Shown here piece after piece: positions 8,405-17,750 of a DNA stretch of 64,000 nucleotides (position 1 is the first letter of the stretch; each line of letters starts with the position of its first letter). This stretch comes from Bacteroidota bacterium. Lineage in GTDB: Bacteria > Bacteroidota > Ignavibacteria > Kapaibacteriales > UBA2268. The translations under genes were made by a program, and so were the position numbers. The DNA lies in contig JAJXYC010000003.1 of NCBI GenBank assembly GCA_021780815.1, forward strand, positions 62,001-126,000, given 5' to 3'. Under the pieces are notes generated by a model. It saw only the letters and a list, made by a program, of their open reading frames with translations, had not been told where the DNA came from and made no database searches.

Positions 8405-8555
8405 AATTACTTACTAATGGGAATAATTTGGATTTTTTCTTTATATAATAATTGGAATAATATAATGTTTTCTTCATTGCATTACAAGGACTATTTAACT
8501 TGCAAAAGAAATCTTTACAATATATAAAATTTTAAATATTATATTTATCTACAAA

Positions 8556-10031
8556 ATGAAACATAAAACACTTGGACAAGTATTTACACCTGATTGGATT
8601 GTAAATGAAATATTAAATTCTTTAAATTATAAAGAAGATTTTATTTTAAACAAAAAAATTATTGATCCAGCCTGTGGAGATGGAGTTTTTTTGAAAATTA
8701 TTGTAGAAAGAATGATTGATTATTTTTTATCAAAAAATTATTCTGCATCTGAAATTAAAAAGCATATAGAAAATAATGTTTATGGAATTGAAATTGATGA
8801 AGTAGAATTTAAAAATTGTATAACTAGTTTGAATAATTTAATCAAAAATAAATTTAACAAAGATTTAAATATTGATTGGAAAATATATAAAGATAATACT
8901 TTATTAAAGTATAAAGATTTTTTAGGTTTTTTTGATTATGTAGTCGGAAATCCTCCATATATCAGAATCCATAATTTAGATAAGGAAACAAGGAATTTAC
9001 TTAAAAAAGATTTTATTTTTTCAGAAGGAACGATAGATATTTATGTTTCATTTTTTGAATTGGGCTTTAAATTATTAAATAAAAATGGTCAATTAGGATA
9101 TATCACGCCTAATAGTTATTTACATAATTCTTCTTACAAACAATTTAGAAAATATTTAAAAGATAATAAAATAATTAAGAGCATAACAGATTTTAAGGCA
9201 AATAAAATCTTTAAAAACTTTTCTACCTATACAGCAATAACAATCGTTAATTTTTATGACAAAAATAAATCTTTTATTTATAAAGAATTGAAAAAAGATA
9301 AAATTCAAAAGGTAAATGAAATAGATTATAATGATGTAAATGATAAGGACTGGTCTTTTTCTAGCAAAGAAGATATGGCTTTTCTAAAAAAACTATATTC
9401 AAACACAAATAAAAAAGTTTCAGATTTTTTTGATGTACAATATGGTTTTGCAACTTTAAGAGATAAAATTTATATTGGCGAGATTTTAGAGGAAAAAAAT
9501 AATTTAGTTTTATTTAATAATTACTGGATAGAAAAAGAAATATTATATAAAATTGTTAAAGGTTCTACCTATAAAGGAACGGAAAAAGAAATAAAATATA
9601 TAATATTTCCATATAAAAACGAATTTTCTCGTTATATTCCAATTCCAGAAAAAGAATTAAAAGATAAATATCCCAAAACATATAAATATTTATTAGATAA
9701 TAAAGAAGAATTATTAAAAAGAGACATCGACAAAGGTTCAGATTGGTATGAATTTGGTAGAAGTCAAGGTATTCAAACTTCTCATAATGAAAAGATTATT
9801 TTGAGTACTCTCGTTAAGCACGCAATACTTTTTTACAAAGTAGATAAAAATATTCTTGTATATTCTGGAATATTTATTATTAAAAAGAGAAAAGAAACAA
9901 ATTGGGATATTATTACTAACATTTTAAAATCAGATGATTTTTATCAATATATACAAATTACTGGAAAAGATTTTTCTGGTGGCTATAAATCAATAACAAG
10001 CAATCAGATTAAGAATTATCCAACAACTTAG
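8556..10031 (+). CDS. TaqI-like adenine-N6 DNA methyltransferase
   Basis: A 491-residue gamma-class methylase. It has TLGQVFTPDWIVNEIL (motif X region, residues 5-20), IIDPACGDGVFLKI (motif I), YGIEID (motif II) and VVGNPPYIRI (motif IV with catalytic NPPY near residue 131), followed by a long C-terminal region with the TaqI-type specificity domain features (YIIFPYKNEFSRYIPIPE, then WYEFGRSQG). The last part of the protein (GKDFSGGYKSITSNQIKNYPTT) is a usual end for this family, so it looks complete. The endonuclease partner begins 41 bases later but is interrupted. The gene is markedly AT- and Lys/Asn-rich, in line with a mobile origin. Confidence 0.9.
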   Translation: MKHKTLGQVFTPDWIVNEILNSLNYKEDFILNKKIIDPACGDGVFLKIIVERMIDYFLSKNYSASEIKKHIENNVYGIEIDEVEFKNCITSLNNLIKNKFNKDLNIDWKIYKDNTLLKYKDFLGFFDYVVGNPPYIRIHNLDKETRNLLKKDFIFSEGTIDIYVSFFELGFKLLNKNGQLGYITPNSYLHNSSYKQFRKYLKDNKIIKSITDFKANKIFKNFSTYTAITIVNFYDKNKSFIYKELKKDKIQKVNEIDYNDVNDKDWSFSSKEDMAFLKKLYSNTNKKVSDFFDVQYGFATLRDKIYIGEILEEKNNLVLFNNYWIEKEILYKIVKGSTYKGTEKEIKYIIFPYKNEFSRYIPIPEKELKDKYPKTYKYLLDNKEELLKRDIDKGSDWYEFGRSQGIQTSHNEKIILSTLVKHAILFYKVDKNILVYSGIFIIKKRKETNWDIITNILKSDDFYQYIQITGKDFSGGYKSITSNQIKNYPTT

Positions 10032-10072
10032 GATAACGATCAAAAAACTTTATTTAATTAACAGGCAAAAAT

Positions 10073-10837
10073 ATGATAAAAGAAAAATTCATCAAAAGTT
10101 TAGAGGAAGGCTACAAAAATTATCTTTTAGTTCATGCTAGAAGTTCATCTAAAATAATTCCTATGCACAAATGTCTTTCTGAAATTTTAAAAGAAAAACT
10201 TGGAAAAGATTTTGTCATTAAATCTATGGGTATTGGTGATAATAAGGAATATAAATTTAAAGGAAAATATTATACTAAAGACTTAGATATAACAATTTTG
10301 AAAGATAATAAACCAATATCTGCTCTTGGTTTTAAGTTTGTTACTTCAAACTATAAACAAAATTCTAATAATTATTTTGAAAACATGCTTGGTGAAACAG
10401 CAAATGTTAAAAGAAATGATTTACTATATGGGCAAATATTGATTTTAAAAGAGCAAATGCCTCATTTTAGCACTGATAAAAAACAATTTACTAAAGTTGA
10501 AAAAATCAATGAACTAAATTAAAAAAAATATTTTAGATTAGGAACAGACAATACAGAAAATTTATATCACAAACCTGATATTATATTTATTTCTTTTGTA
10601 GAAACAGGGGATGAAGAAAGAATGTTGAAGGCCGTTGTCAATAAAGAAAAAATATCTAAAACAGAATTTAACAAAAATGAACTAGCTCCATTGGTAAAAT
10701 TAAAGTTTTTAAATACACAGGATTTAAAAGAAAAATTTACAGATGAAATGAAAGATTTTTTAATAAAAAATGGTAATTTTGATGAATTTATCGAAGCTTT
10801 TGTTAATCTAACAAGAGGAAGAACTTATGGAAAATAA
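10073..10837 (+). pseudogene. Type II restriction endonuclease interrupted by an in-frame TAA
   Basis: One reading frame runs from ATG 10073 to TAA 10835-10837 (254 codons), broken only by TAA at 10520-10522 (codon 150). Before the stop: KDLDITILKDNKPISALGFKFVTSNYKQNSNN and YFENMLGETANVKRND, the core of a PD-(D/E)XK-type endonuclease (D70/D72, K88). After it, in the same frame: KKYFRLGTDNTENLYHKPD, then IIFISFVETGDEERM and an end at RTYGK. The continuity across the stop, with sensible protein on both sides, argues for a point nonsense change (for example from TTA or AAA) rather than two genes. A 71-codon piece from ATG 10622 could be translated alone but lacks the catalytic part. The gene follows the TaqI-like methylase by 41 bases. 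Confidence 0.75.
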
Positions 10838-10922
10838 AAGCGATGTTCTGATAAAAATAGGAAATAAGAAGCCAATAAAATTTATATTAAATATAGATTT
10901 TCCTCTTTACCAGATTCGGTGA
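10827..10922 (+). other. Short 31-codon open frame after the broken endonuclease
   Basis: An ATG at 10827 overlaps the endonuclease stop by 11 bases and opens a 31-residue frame (MENKSDVLIKIGNKKPIKFI and onward) ending at TGA 10920-10922. The overlap is typical of coupled genes, but the product is too short to judge. It may be the 5' remnant of a third gene of the locus that was cut off here, since AT- and Lys-rich sequence stops abruptly after it. Confidence 0.25.
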
Positions 10923-10959
10923 ATCGGGACAGAGAGGAGAGAAAAATAGCGAATAATAA

Positions 10960-10994
10960 AAACCTTTCGAATGGTTAAATCATTCGAAAGGTTT
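10960..10994 (-). terminator. Terminator for the minus-strand T9SS cargo gene
   Basis: A 14-base-pair perfect stem (AAACCTTTCGAATG with CATTCGAAAGGTTT) with a 7-base loop. Read on the minus strand it is followed by TTTTTATTATT, and it lies 30 bases past the stop of the minus-strand gene at 11024. Confidence 0.8.
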
Positions 10995-11023
10995 GAGGTT
11001 TAGTGTTCTAATTTTATATATTT

Positions 11024-13363
11024 TTATTTCATAATTATAACAGGCAACGAAATTGTTTCGTTATTTGCCTTTAATTGCAAGAAATATTGACCTGTTGATA
11101 ATTTAGATTGAAAATCTATTGTTTTATTGCCAGCCGGAATCATACCACTATATACAGATTGAACTAATTTACCTTGTAAATCATATATTTCGAGAGAAGA
11201 ACCGCCAAAATCTGCCAAAGCAGAAATTTGAATAGATAATGCCCCATAAGAAGGATTAGGAAATGCTTTCAAAGTTAAAGTTCCTTGTTTATTCGAAGCT
11301 TCCTCTTTAACTAATGCACCATTATTATCCCCTTTACCTGTAAAATAAACGTGGAAATCAGAAGCGTTTGTAGAATTAGTAAACATTCCAAAATCAGCAA
11401 AATAATCAGTTCCATCACTGAAAGGTTTGAAAGAAACAGGAATTTTCAATGTACCACCTGGCACAATACTAATAGGCAGACTGTCGTCAATTGATGAAGG
11501 ATAACTAAAAGCCGCATCGTCATTTTGCGAGAAATAGACTGTTTGGATTTTTAGTGTTTGTTGTCCTGTATTGATAATATCAAGTTCTTTTGTAATAGAG
11601 TTCAAAGGTTTAACTGGACCGAAGCTTAAAGTATCAACAGAAGCAGTAATTTGTGCTCCTTGACTTGCCGATATTGTTTTGCCTTGCCCATACAAGTAAG
11701 CAATAGAATTTTTATTTGCATTGGAAGTTATTTTCAATGTACAATTATAAACTTTATCATAATCAGCAGGAACAAAACGTACTGAAAAAGTATATCTATC
11801 GCCTGCTTGCACAACAATAGGGAAATTCATAGATTTGGGGAAATTAAATGCGTTCCCATCATTTTGAATAAATTCAATTTTCTGAACAATAACAGGCGAA
11901 GTACCCGAACTTTCGAAATAAAAGTCCATAGTTTGTGTAGAACCGATATCTAAAGTATTAAATTTAAAGGTATCCGCTGGTGCAGTGAGTTCAGGTCCAG
12001 TAGGCGTGTCTTTTCCACCAACACCTGTTAAACCAATAGTAGCCGTGTTTGCATTTACCGCATCAGATTCGAAAACCACATAATCTTGGAAAGTCCTTGC
12101 CTCATCAGGCGTAAAAGTAATTGTCATAGTTCGCATATCACCTGGTTGTAACACTTCAGGTTGTCCCCCAGAAGTAATAGTGAAAATCCCAGGTGCTTCC
12201 CATTCTTGAATGTAAATTTTCTTTATTGTTAAAGGCTTTCTACCAAAATTGCGATAACGTAATTCTTTTGGCTTACCCACGCCAATAAGAGTTTCTCCAA
12301 AATCAACTTGCGTTGTTTCAAAATCAATCCAAGCATCAGCTTTTGGCAAATCTTTTGTAAACCAATCCATCGCTAATTGTTCCGTTCTTCCAAAATAAAC
12401 GCTTTCATTTAAAGCACAAACATCGGGTGCCATTGACCAAAAGGCAATTTTACCATCTCCGATATCTGCATGACAACCAACCCATATACCAGGAACAGTT
12501 GGCACATTTTTAACATCATTAGGATAATTACTAAGTTCCCCAAATTGATTGAGATAAGCAAAGCCAACAGCTGCCGCATCAGGTTTTAATCTAAATATAT
12601 CAAGATGGTCATTGAATCTTAATGGCAACGCAGGTGTAGCATTATTTCGTCCATAACCTATATTACAATAATAATCATATTGTTTACCAATAGGGTCATC
12701 TGAATTAGCAATATGGAAAGGAATATAAGTGCTACCTTGAATAGTAAGAATCGGACCAGTAGGAACTTTATCTGATTGTGTACCAAAATCTATCCCTAAT
12801 GTATTACCTAAGAAATCCAACACAACAGGATCTTTATCGTATAATGCCCAAGTAATTATTGAGCGTCCAATTAACATAACTCTTTTACCCGCATTCAACA
12901 TCTCTTTGATTTTGTCTATTACTTTAATTCCTCCTTGTGTTGCAACATTAAGAGGATAATCACCTAACGGAAATATCGCAACATCAAAATCTGTCAAATT
13001 ATATTTGGAAAATGTTGCATCACTAAATGATGTTATCACCATATTGCTTAGATAATTATAATCCGGAGTGGGATACCTTTGATAAAGTGTGTCCCCATAC
13101 ATCAAGGCAACCAAATTCCCTATTATCTTGCCATTGTTTGTTCCATCATTATATTGTGTTTGCGATTCAAAGTTATTGAAGAGTATATACATTGGCTGAT
13201 CCCCTTGTAATTTAGGTTCATAGCTAATTTTACCAGGTGGAACAACTTTTGGCTCTACTGGTAAATTCATTTTAGACGCATCTGCTGAAGAAATGCTTTC
13301 AGAAAATGCATTGAAACTTGCCCCTATTAATACGAGCAATAAAAAAGTATAAAACTTTTTCAT
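11024..13363 (-). CDS. T9SS-exported protein with ASH/choice-of-anchor-D repeats
   Basis: A secreted protein of 779 residues from the chosen start. The first ATG (13375) adds four residues; the ATG at 13363 gives a clean signal peptide (MKKFYTFLLLVLIGASFNAFS) and has GAGG in front. An N-terminal domain of about 330 residues (MYILFNNFESQTQYNDG onward) is unrecognised. Three beta-sandwich repeats of the ASPM-SPD2-Hydin kind follow, each opening like VDFGETLIGVGKPKELRYRN (about 345-450, 465-565, 580-690). The last 80 residues are a type A T9SS sorting domain: LKAFPNPSYGALSIQI, LEIYDLQGKLV and a basic IIMK end. The T9SS would carry it across the outer membrane and remove this tail. A TAATTTTG box lies at 13413-13420 on the minus strand. 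Confidence 0.88.
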   Translation of the reverse strand: MKKFYTFLLLVLIGASFNAFSESISSADASKMNLPVEPKVVPPGKISYEPKLQGDQPMYILFNNFESQTQYNDGTNNGKIIGNLVALMYGDTLYQRYPTPDYNYLSNMVITSFSDATFSKYNLTDFDVAIFPLGDYPLNVATQGGIKVIDKIKEMLNAGKRVMLIGRSIITWALYDKDPVVLDFLGNTLGIDFGTQSDKVPTGPILTIQGSTYIPFHIANSDDPIGKQYDYYCNIGYGRNNATPALPLRFNDHLDIFRLKPDAAAVGFAYLNQFGELSNYPNDVKNVPTVPGIWVGCHADIGDGKIAFWSMAPDVCALNESVYFGRTEQLAMDWFTKDLPKADAWIDFETTQVDFGETLIGVGKPKELRYRNFGRKPLTIKKIYIQEWEAPGIFTITSGGQPEVLQPGDMRTMTITFTPDEARTFQDYVVFESDAVNANTATIGLTGVGGKDTPTGPELTAPADTFKFNTLDIGSTQTMDFYFESSGTSPVIVQKIEFIQNDGNAFNFPKSMNFPIVVQAGDRYTFSVRFVPADYDKVYNCTLKITSNANKNSIAYLYGQGKTISASQGAQITASVDTLSFGPVKPLNSITKELDIINTGQQTLKIQTVYFSQNDDAAFSYPSSIDDSLPISIVPGGTLKIPVSFKPFSDGTDYFADFGMFTNSTNASDFHVYFTGKGDNNGALVKEEASNKQGTLTLKAFPNPSYGALSIQISALADFGGSSLEIYDLQGKLVQSVYSGMIPAGNKTIDFQSKLSTGQYFLQLKANNETISLPVIIMK

Positions 13364-13515
13364 ATCTAACCTCATAAAATATATTTTATTCTATCTATAT
13401 TATTTAAGACAACAAAATTATGAAAAAGTTACAAAAAAAGTATTTTTCTTTAATTTTAATATAAAAAAAGCAGGAAGTATCTAATTATGCTTATTTCCCT
13501 TTTTATAGTATTGCT

Positions 13516-13947
13516 TTAATAAAGAGTTGTTTTCCAACTTCTTTTATCGGTAATATACCAAACTGAATCAATTTTACTTGCCAGAAATTCTACATTTCTT
13601 ATATAATCAAATTCAACATACATAATAATAGAATCTTTGGATAAAGTATCAGATTTTAAGTTGGTTATGGGCAAATTCCCAATTTGTCTTTGCAATCTAT
13701 ATAAATCAAAAAACGATTCGTATTGCTGAGCAGGCAATTCTTTTTTGCCTGATGTATCAGTTTGCAAAAATACCGCCGAATAAACATCATTGCTATCTAA
13801 TTGCAATAAAAATAAATTTAATATTCCATTTGCAGACTTTTGATTTGCAATAAAATTAGTCTTTACTGTTTTTTTCGGTTCGATTATAATGAGTTGGCAA
13901 GACTGCAAAATTACCATCAACACAATAAAATATTTAACTTGCTTCAT
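13516..13947 (-). CDS. Small lipoprotein, function unknown
   Basis: A 143-residue protein with a lipoprotein signal: a basic start, hydrophobic FIVLMVIL and the lipobox LQSC with Cys17. The rest is a mixed alpha/beta domain with no recognised family. Its start overlaps the end of the preceding minus-strand hydrolase gene by 14 bases, so the two are co-translated. It probably sits on the periplasmic face of the inner or outer membrane. Confidence 0.7.
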   Translation of the reverse strand: MKQVKYFIVLMVILQSCQLIIIEPKKTVKTNFIANQKSANGILNLFLLQLDSNDVYSAVFLQTDTSGKKELPAQQYESFFDLYRLQRQIGNLPITNLKSDTLSKDSIIMYVEFDYIRNVEFLASKIDSVWYITDKRSWKTTLY

Positions 13948-14803
13948 TTTCTTTCAAAAATTTCAATATAATCTTTAATGCTTCATCAAGATACTTATTT
14001 GTTTGAATAAATGGATGCGAAACATTAAATAAATGGTTTGCATTTTTTATAATTACAAAATTACAACTACTTTTCTGATTTTTTTCTAATATAGTAAAAA
14101 TTTCTTTTGCCTCATTGTATTTTACAGATAAATCATTATTCCCGTGAACAAACAGCACCGGGATATTGATTTTATTAGCACTTTCCAATAAATTATACTT
14201 TTCTTTATTCTGTTCAATGTCTTTAATATATGAATAATCAATTTGTAAAACTTGTTTGCTCATTGTATCTTGGAATTCTAACAAGCCCTTCTCTGCCCAT
14301 TCTTTTTTTAATCGCTCTGTGTAACGGTCAAAATATGCAATAGTAGCAAGTAAAGCAATTTTTTTTACTTCTGAGAAAAGAAGAGAAGTAAGCATGGCAA
14401 TTGCTCCGCCTCTGGAATGTCCGAGCAGAAAAATAGTTCCGTCCCATCTATCTCCCAAAATCATATTTAATTCATTATCATTGATATTGTTTTCTCTTTG
14501 ACCTAATAAATATTCCAAAAGGTTAGAAGTATCTTCAAGTTCTTGCTTTACCGTATTTTTGCTAAAGATTGCATTATCAAAATGCACAGGATATTCTGAG
14601 ATTACTCCATTCATAGAAAAATCAAAGTTTAACACAAGAAAATTTTCTTTTGAAATTTCTTCACATAAAAAAGGGATAAATCCCCATCGCCTAAAAGATT
14701 TAAATCCGTGGATAAACAATACTAAAGGTAATTTCCTTTTATTCCCACTTTGATAATGCAAATCAAATTTTATTTTCCCAATTTGAAATTCTTGAATTGC
14801 CAT
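13934..14803 (-). CDS. Alpha/beta hydrolase (dienelactone-hydrolase/serine aminopeptidase S33-like)
   Basis: A 289-residue alpha/beta-hydrolase-fold protein without a signal peptide. Residues about 27-36 read LFIHGFKSFR (oxyanion loop), the nucleophile elbow is LGHSRGGAIAM, the acid is in FVHGNNDLSV, and the catalytic His is in NANHLFNVSHPF. These are spaced as in the family. The substrate is not readable. It is followed by an overlapping lipoprotein gene, and the two form a small minus-strand unit between the T9SS cargo gene and the T9SS plug region. Confidence 0.8.
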   Translation of the reverse strand: MAIQEFQIGKIKFDLHYQSGNKRKLPLVLFIHGFKSFRRWGFIPFLCEEISKENFLVLNFDFSMNGVISEYPVHFDNAIFSKNTVKQELEDTSNLLEYLLGQRENNINDNELNMILGDRWDGTIFLLGHSRGGAIAMLTSLLFSEVKKIALLATIAYFDRYTERLKKEWAEKGLLEFQDTMSKQVLQIDYSYIKDIEQNKEKYNLLESANKINIPVLFVHGNNDLSVKYNEAKEIFTILEKNQKSSCNFVIIKNANHLFNVSHPFIQTNKYLDEALKIILKFLKENEAS

Positions 14804-14885
14804 AAAATTTTATTTAATTTTATTTGTGAAATGAAGTTTTTTTTGTAATTTCAAATTTATTAAAAATAAAAAGAAGGATTATTTG

Positions 14886-15419
14886 ATGAAATATTTAATT
14901 TATTCGCTTTTTTGCTTAATGCTGTTTGCTACTCCATTATTTTCACAAGACGAAAATAATGGCAATACCGAAAATGTCGGCACCGTTGAAGAAGAAAACA
15001 CAAATGAAATTGGTTTATTCCTTGGTGCAACTTCTTTTACAGGTGCTGGCAGTTGGACTTCCTTTACAACAGCATTAGAATACGAACATCTTTTTATTGC
15101 TAATCCTACAATCTTTATTGGAGCTTATGGTGAATATGTTACAGGTGACCATAGCGAATTTTTACTTGGGGTTCCTATTGGTGTTGAACTTTCTGGCTTA
15201 AAATTATACTTTGCCCCATCACTTGATTTTGAAAAAGAAACTCCCGAAGTTCCCGAAGGTGAGAACTTAAAAGAATCAACAACTAAATTTTTTGTACGGT
15301 TTGGAACCGGGTATAAATTCCAGTTTTCTAATGTTTCTTTAACTCCAAACATTGCACTTGATATAATTTCGTCTAAAACTTTCATTGTTTATGGATTAAC
15401 ATTAGGAATTGGTTTTTGA
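14886..15419 (+). CDS. Secreted outer-membrane-type beta-barrel protein, small
   Basis: A 177-residue protein with signal peptide MKYLIYSLFCLMLFATPLFSQ. ATG 14886 is preferred over a TTG three bases earlier; GAAGGA lies upstream. After a short acidic linker, alternating strands (IGLFLGATSFTG, FLLGVPIGVELSGLKLYFAPS, FFVRFGTGYKFQF) end in LGIGF with a terminal Phe, as in outer-membrane barrels of about eight strands. Its TGA overlaps the TTG start of the T9SS plug gene, so the two are translationally coupled; that links it to secretion, though its role is unknown. Confidence 0.7.
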   Translation: MKYLIYSLFCLMLFATPLFSQDENNGNTENVGTVEEENTNEIGLFLGATSFTGAGSWTSFTTALEYEHLFIANPTIFIGAYGEYVTGDHSEFLLGVPIGVELSGLKLYFAPSLDFEKETPEVPEGENLKESTTKFFVRFGTGYKFQFSNVSLTPNIALDIISSKTFIVYGLTLGIGF

Positions 15420-16768
15420 AAAATAATTTAAAAAATAATTTGAATTATTTAAAAGTATCTACAATATTATTGCTTGTTTTTAATATTCAATCTCATTTAT
15501 TTTCTAATGATAATAAAATAAAAATACCAACAGAAATTAGAAGTTATAGAATATATGGGAACGATAACGAACAATCTCCCCCTGTTCTATTAATTCCACA
15601 ATCACAAAGTGTTCAAACAAATGTTGGTGCAACTCAATTAACGTTTGAAATGGATATTTATGCCGATGTTGCACCAAGTTATTATGCAGAATTCGTCCAT
15701 TGTGATGTAAATTGGAACGAAGACGATAATAACTTTTTGAACAATTCAGGTTTTATGAGAACCAGTGATTTTTCTTATGAGAGTTCGTCTTACAGTTCAA
15801 ATTATTATTCTAATAGAGTTACATTGAAATTTCCAAATGCACAAGTTCAATTTAAATATTCTGGGAACTATAAAATTAAAGTTTATGAATATTATAATGA
15901 TTCAATCCCTGTTGTTGAAGCAAAATTTTTCGTTATTAGCCCAATTGCCTCTATGGAAATGTATTTTACTTCCAGCTTTTATAGTCCGCAATTCCAAATT
16001 TCTAATTCAGCCTATAATATTGAAACAAGAGTATTTGCGCCTTCTAACTTATTTAATTCTCAATTAAGAACCGTAGTTTTATATAGAAATAATCGTTGGG
16101 AAGAACCTTATGTAGTCAGCGAACAGAATTACAGAGATTATTCTTCCAATTTGTACAAATACTCTTTTCCAACAATGGTTACAGGGTTTTCAAGTTCTGA
16201 AAAAAGATTTTATATAAACAATATCCCATCAGAAAACGTTTACCGTGTTCTATTTATGGATAATACTGCCGAATTTCCAACGGGTAATTATCCTGTTAGA
16301 CTTCCTTTTTCGGATTATATACGAAACGGGAATTATATGTATGATGACAATGATGGCTATATGGTAACATCTCAAATATCTGCTACTGATGACAATTATG
16401 TATTCTTGGAATTTATTTTAGACCCTGCTGGGATTAAATCAGATGAAGATGTTTTTATTTCTGGTTCTTTTAATAATTGGAATCCCGATATTCACTGGCT
16501 GATGAGTTGGGACAAAGAATCTAAACTTTATCGCTTAAAACAATGGGTAAGAAGGGCAACCCATAATTATTTATATGGAACAGGCAAATTAAACATAGAC
16601 ACCAAGAAATTTGATAATATTTCTTATGACTTTTACGAAGGCAACACTGTCTATGCTAATCATTCAATTTTGGGCTTTGCTTATTATCATTATCCTGATT
16701 TTGGTGGATATGATGCAATTATTGGTGCGATTATCTCCTCTCCATTAGGCACTAATTGGTCCCGATAA
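15416..16768 (+). CDS. T9SS plug protein (former DUF5103 family)
   Basis: A 450-residue secreted protein of the family named for the type IX secretion plug, which in Flavobacterium closes the SprA translocon from the periplasm. A signal peptide covers about residues 1-30 (VSTILLLVFNIQSHLFS). Family marks are EIRSYRIYGNDNEQSPPVLL, YYAEFVHCDVNWNED, the SGNYKIKVYEY segment and, near 355-375, VFISGSFNNWNPD, the small early-set domain at the end. Length is normal. The start codon is TTG overlapping the previous stop (TTGA). No sprA translocase gene is in the window. Confidence 0.85.
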   Translation: MKNNLKNNLNYLKVSTILLLVFNIQSHLFSNDNKIKIPTEIRSYRIYGNDNEQSPPVLLIPQSQSVQTNVGATQLTFEMDIYADVAPSYYAEFVHCDVNWNEDDNNFLNNSGFMRTSDFSYESSSYSSNYYSNRVTLKFPNAQVQFKYSGNYKIKVYEYYNDSIPVVEAKFFVISPIASMEMYFTSSFYSPQFQISNSAYNIETRVFAPSNLFNSQLRTVVLYRNNRWEEPYVVSEQNYRDYSSNLYKYSFPTMVTGFSSSEKRFYINNIPSENVYRVLFMDNTAEFPTGNYPVRLPFSDYIRNGNYMYDDNDGYMVTSQISATDDNYVFLEFILDPAGIKSDEDVFISGSFNNWNPDIHWLMSWDKESKLYRLKQWVRRATHNYLYGTGKLNIDTKKFDNISYDFYEGNTVYANHSILGFAYYHYPDFGGYDAIIGAIISSPLGTNWSR

Positions 16769-16892
16769 ATTTTACAAATAAATAAAATATTTCTTTTGCT
16801 AATTCGGATATTTATTAGAAATTGTAAATTCTATAAAATATAATTAAATATACAATTTTAAAAGAAATTTTAATTTTACTTTTTTGATTGAG

Positions 16893-17678
16893 ATGGTTAC
16901 ATTAATATCAAATATAGATGCAAAAACTTTTAATTCTGCAATTATAAGCAAGGACAATAAATTTAATTATATATACACTAATAAATCAGTAAAAAATAGC
17001 ACAAATACTACTACCAAAAGTAAGAATTCAACAAACAGCACTACTCAAAATACTACTACCAAAAATAATAATTCGTTATCAGCGGCAGAACAAGCAGAAA
17101 TCCAAAAACTGAAAAAGATTGATAACAAAGTGAAAGCACACGAGCAAGCTCACTTATCGGCAGGAGCAGGTTTAATTAGTGGAGGTGTATCTTATAATTA
17201 CACAATGGGACCTGATGGGAAAGTTTATGCTGTAGGCGGGGAAGTAAAAATTGATATAAGTCCAATAGCAGGTAACCCTCGTGAAACAATACAAAAGATG
17301 GAAAAAGTTATCTCGGCAGCACTTGCTCCCGCCGACCCTTCTTCCCAAGATAGATCTGTTGCGGCTACTGCAAGCCAGATTGAATTAAGTGTAGAAATGG
17401 AATTATCAAAAAGTACAATATCAAACAACAATTCACAAGCAATCTCTTCACAAAGTAACAATAAATCTAATGTCGCAAACAATAATTCAGCCTCTACTAA
17501 CAATCAAATGAAAGACCTAAATATTGTTTCTGATAAACCTAATGACCCATACCTTTCGCTTAATGACAATAAAAACCCTGATTCCATAGATAATTTTCAA
17601 TTACGAACAATCCAACAAAATAAATTATACAAGACCATATCATCACAGAATTATTCAACTCTTGAAATATTTGCATAA
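16893..17678 (+). CDS. SprA-related putative zinc metalloprotease (CJM1_0395 family)
   Basis: A 261-residue protein from ATG 16893 (an in-frame TTG nine bases earlier is less likely). The catalytic segment is KVKAHEQAHLSAGAGLISGG, with an HExxH zinc motif (H83, E84, H87), followed by YTMGPDGKVYAVGGEVKIDI and IEKVIRAA-like KMEKVISAALAPADPSSQD; these mark the SprA-related family. That family name is unconnected to the gliding protein SprA. The flanks are Ser/Thr/Asn-rich low-complexity arms (about 30-65 and 165-200), and no signal peptide is seen. Substrate and place in the cell are unknown. Confidence 0.8.
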   Translation: MVTLISNIDAKTFNSAIISKDNKFNYIYTNKSVKNSTNTTTKSKNSTNSTTQNTTTKNNNSLSAAEQAEIQKLKKIDNKVKAHEQAHLSAGAGLISGGVSYNYTMGPDGKVYAVGGEVKIDISPIAGNPRETIQKMEKVISAALAPADPSSQDRSVAATASQIELSVEMELSKSTISNNNSQAISSQSNNKSNVANNNSASTNNQMKDLNIVSDKPNDPYLSLNDNKNPDSIDNFQLRTIQQNKLYKTISSQNYSTLEIFA

Positions 17679-17750
17679 TTAAATTCAATTTTCAATTTTT
17701 TTAATTTAATAACGTCAAATTTATTTATTTCAGTAACATAAGTATTCATA

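Noticed and set aside
10520-10522. Frameshift or recoding (selenocysteine) at the broken endonuclease
   Set aside because: The frame is unchanged across the site and the codon is TAA, which does not code for selenocysteine.
16893-17678. Gliding motility translocase SprA
   Set aside because: The name SprA-related refers to a metalloprotease family of about 260 residues; the T9SS SprA translocon is above 2000 residues.
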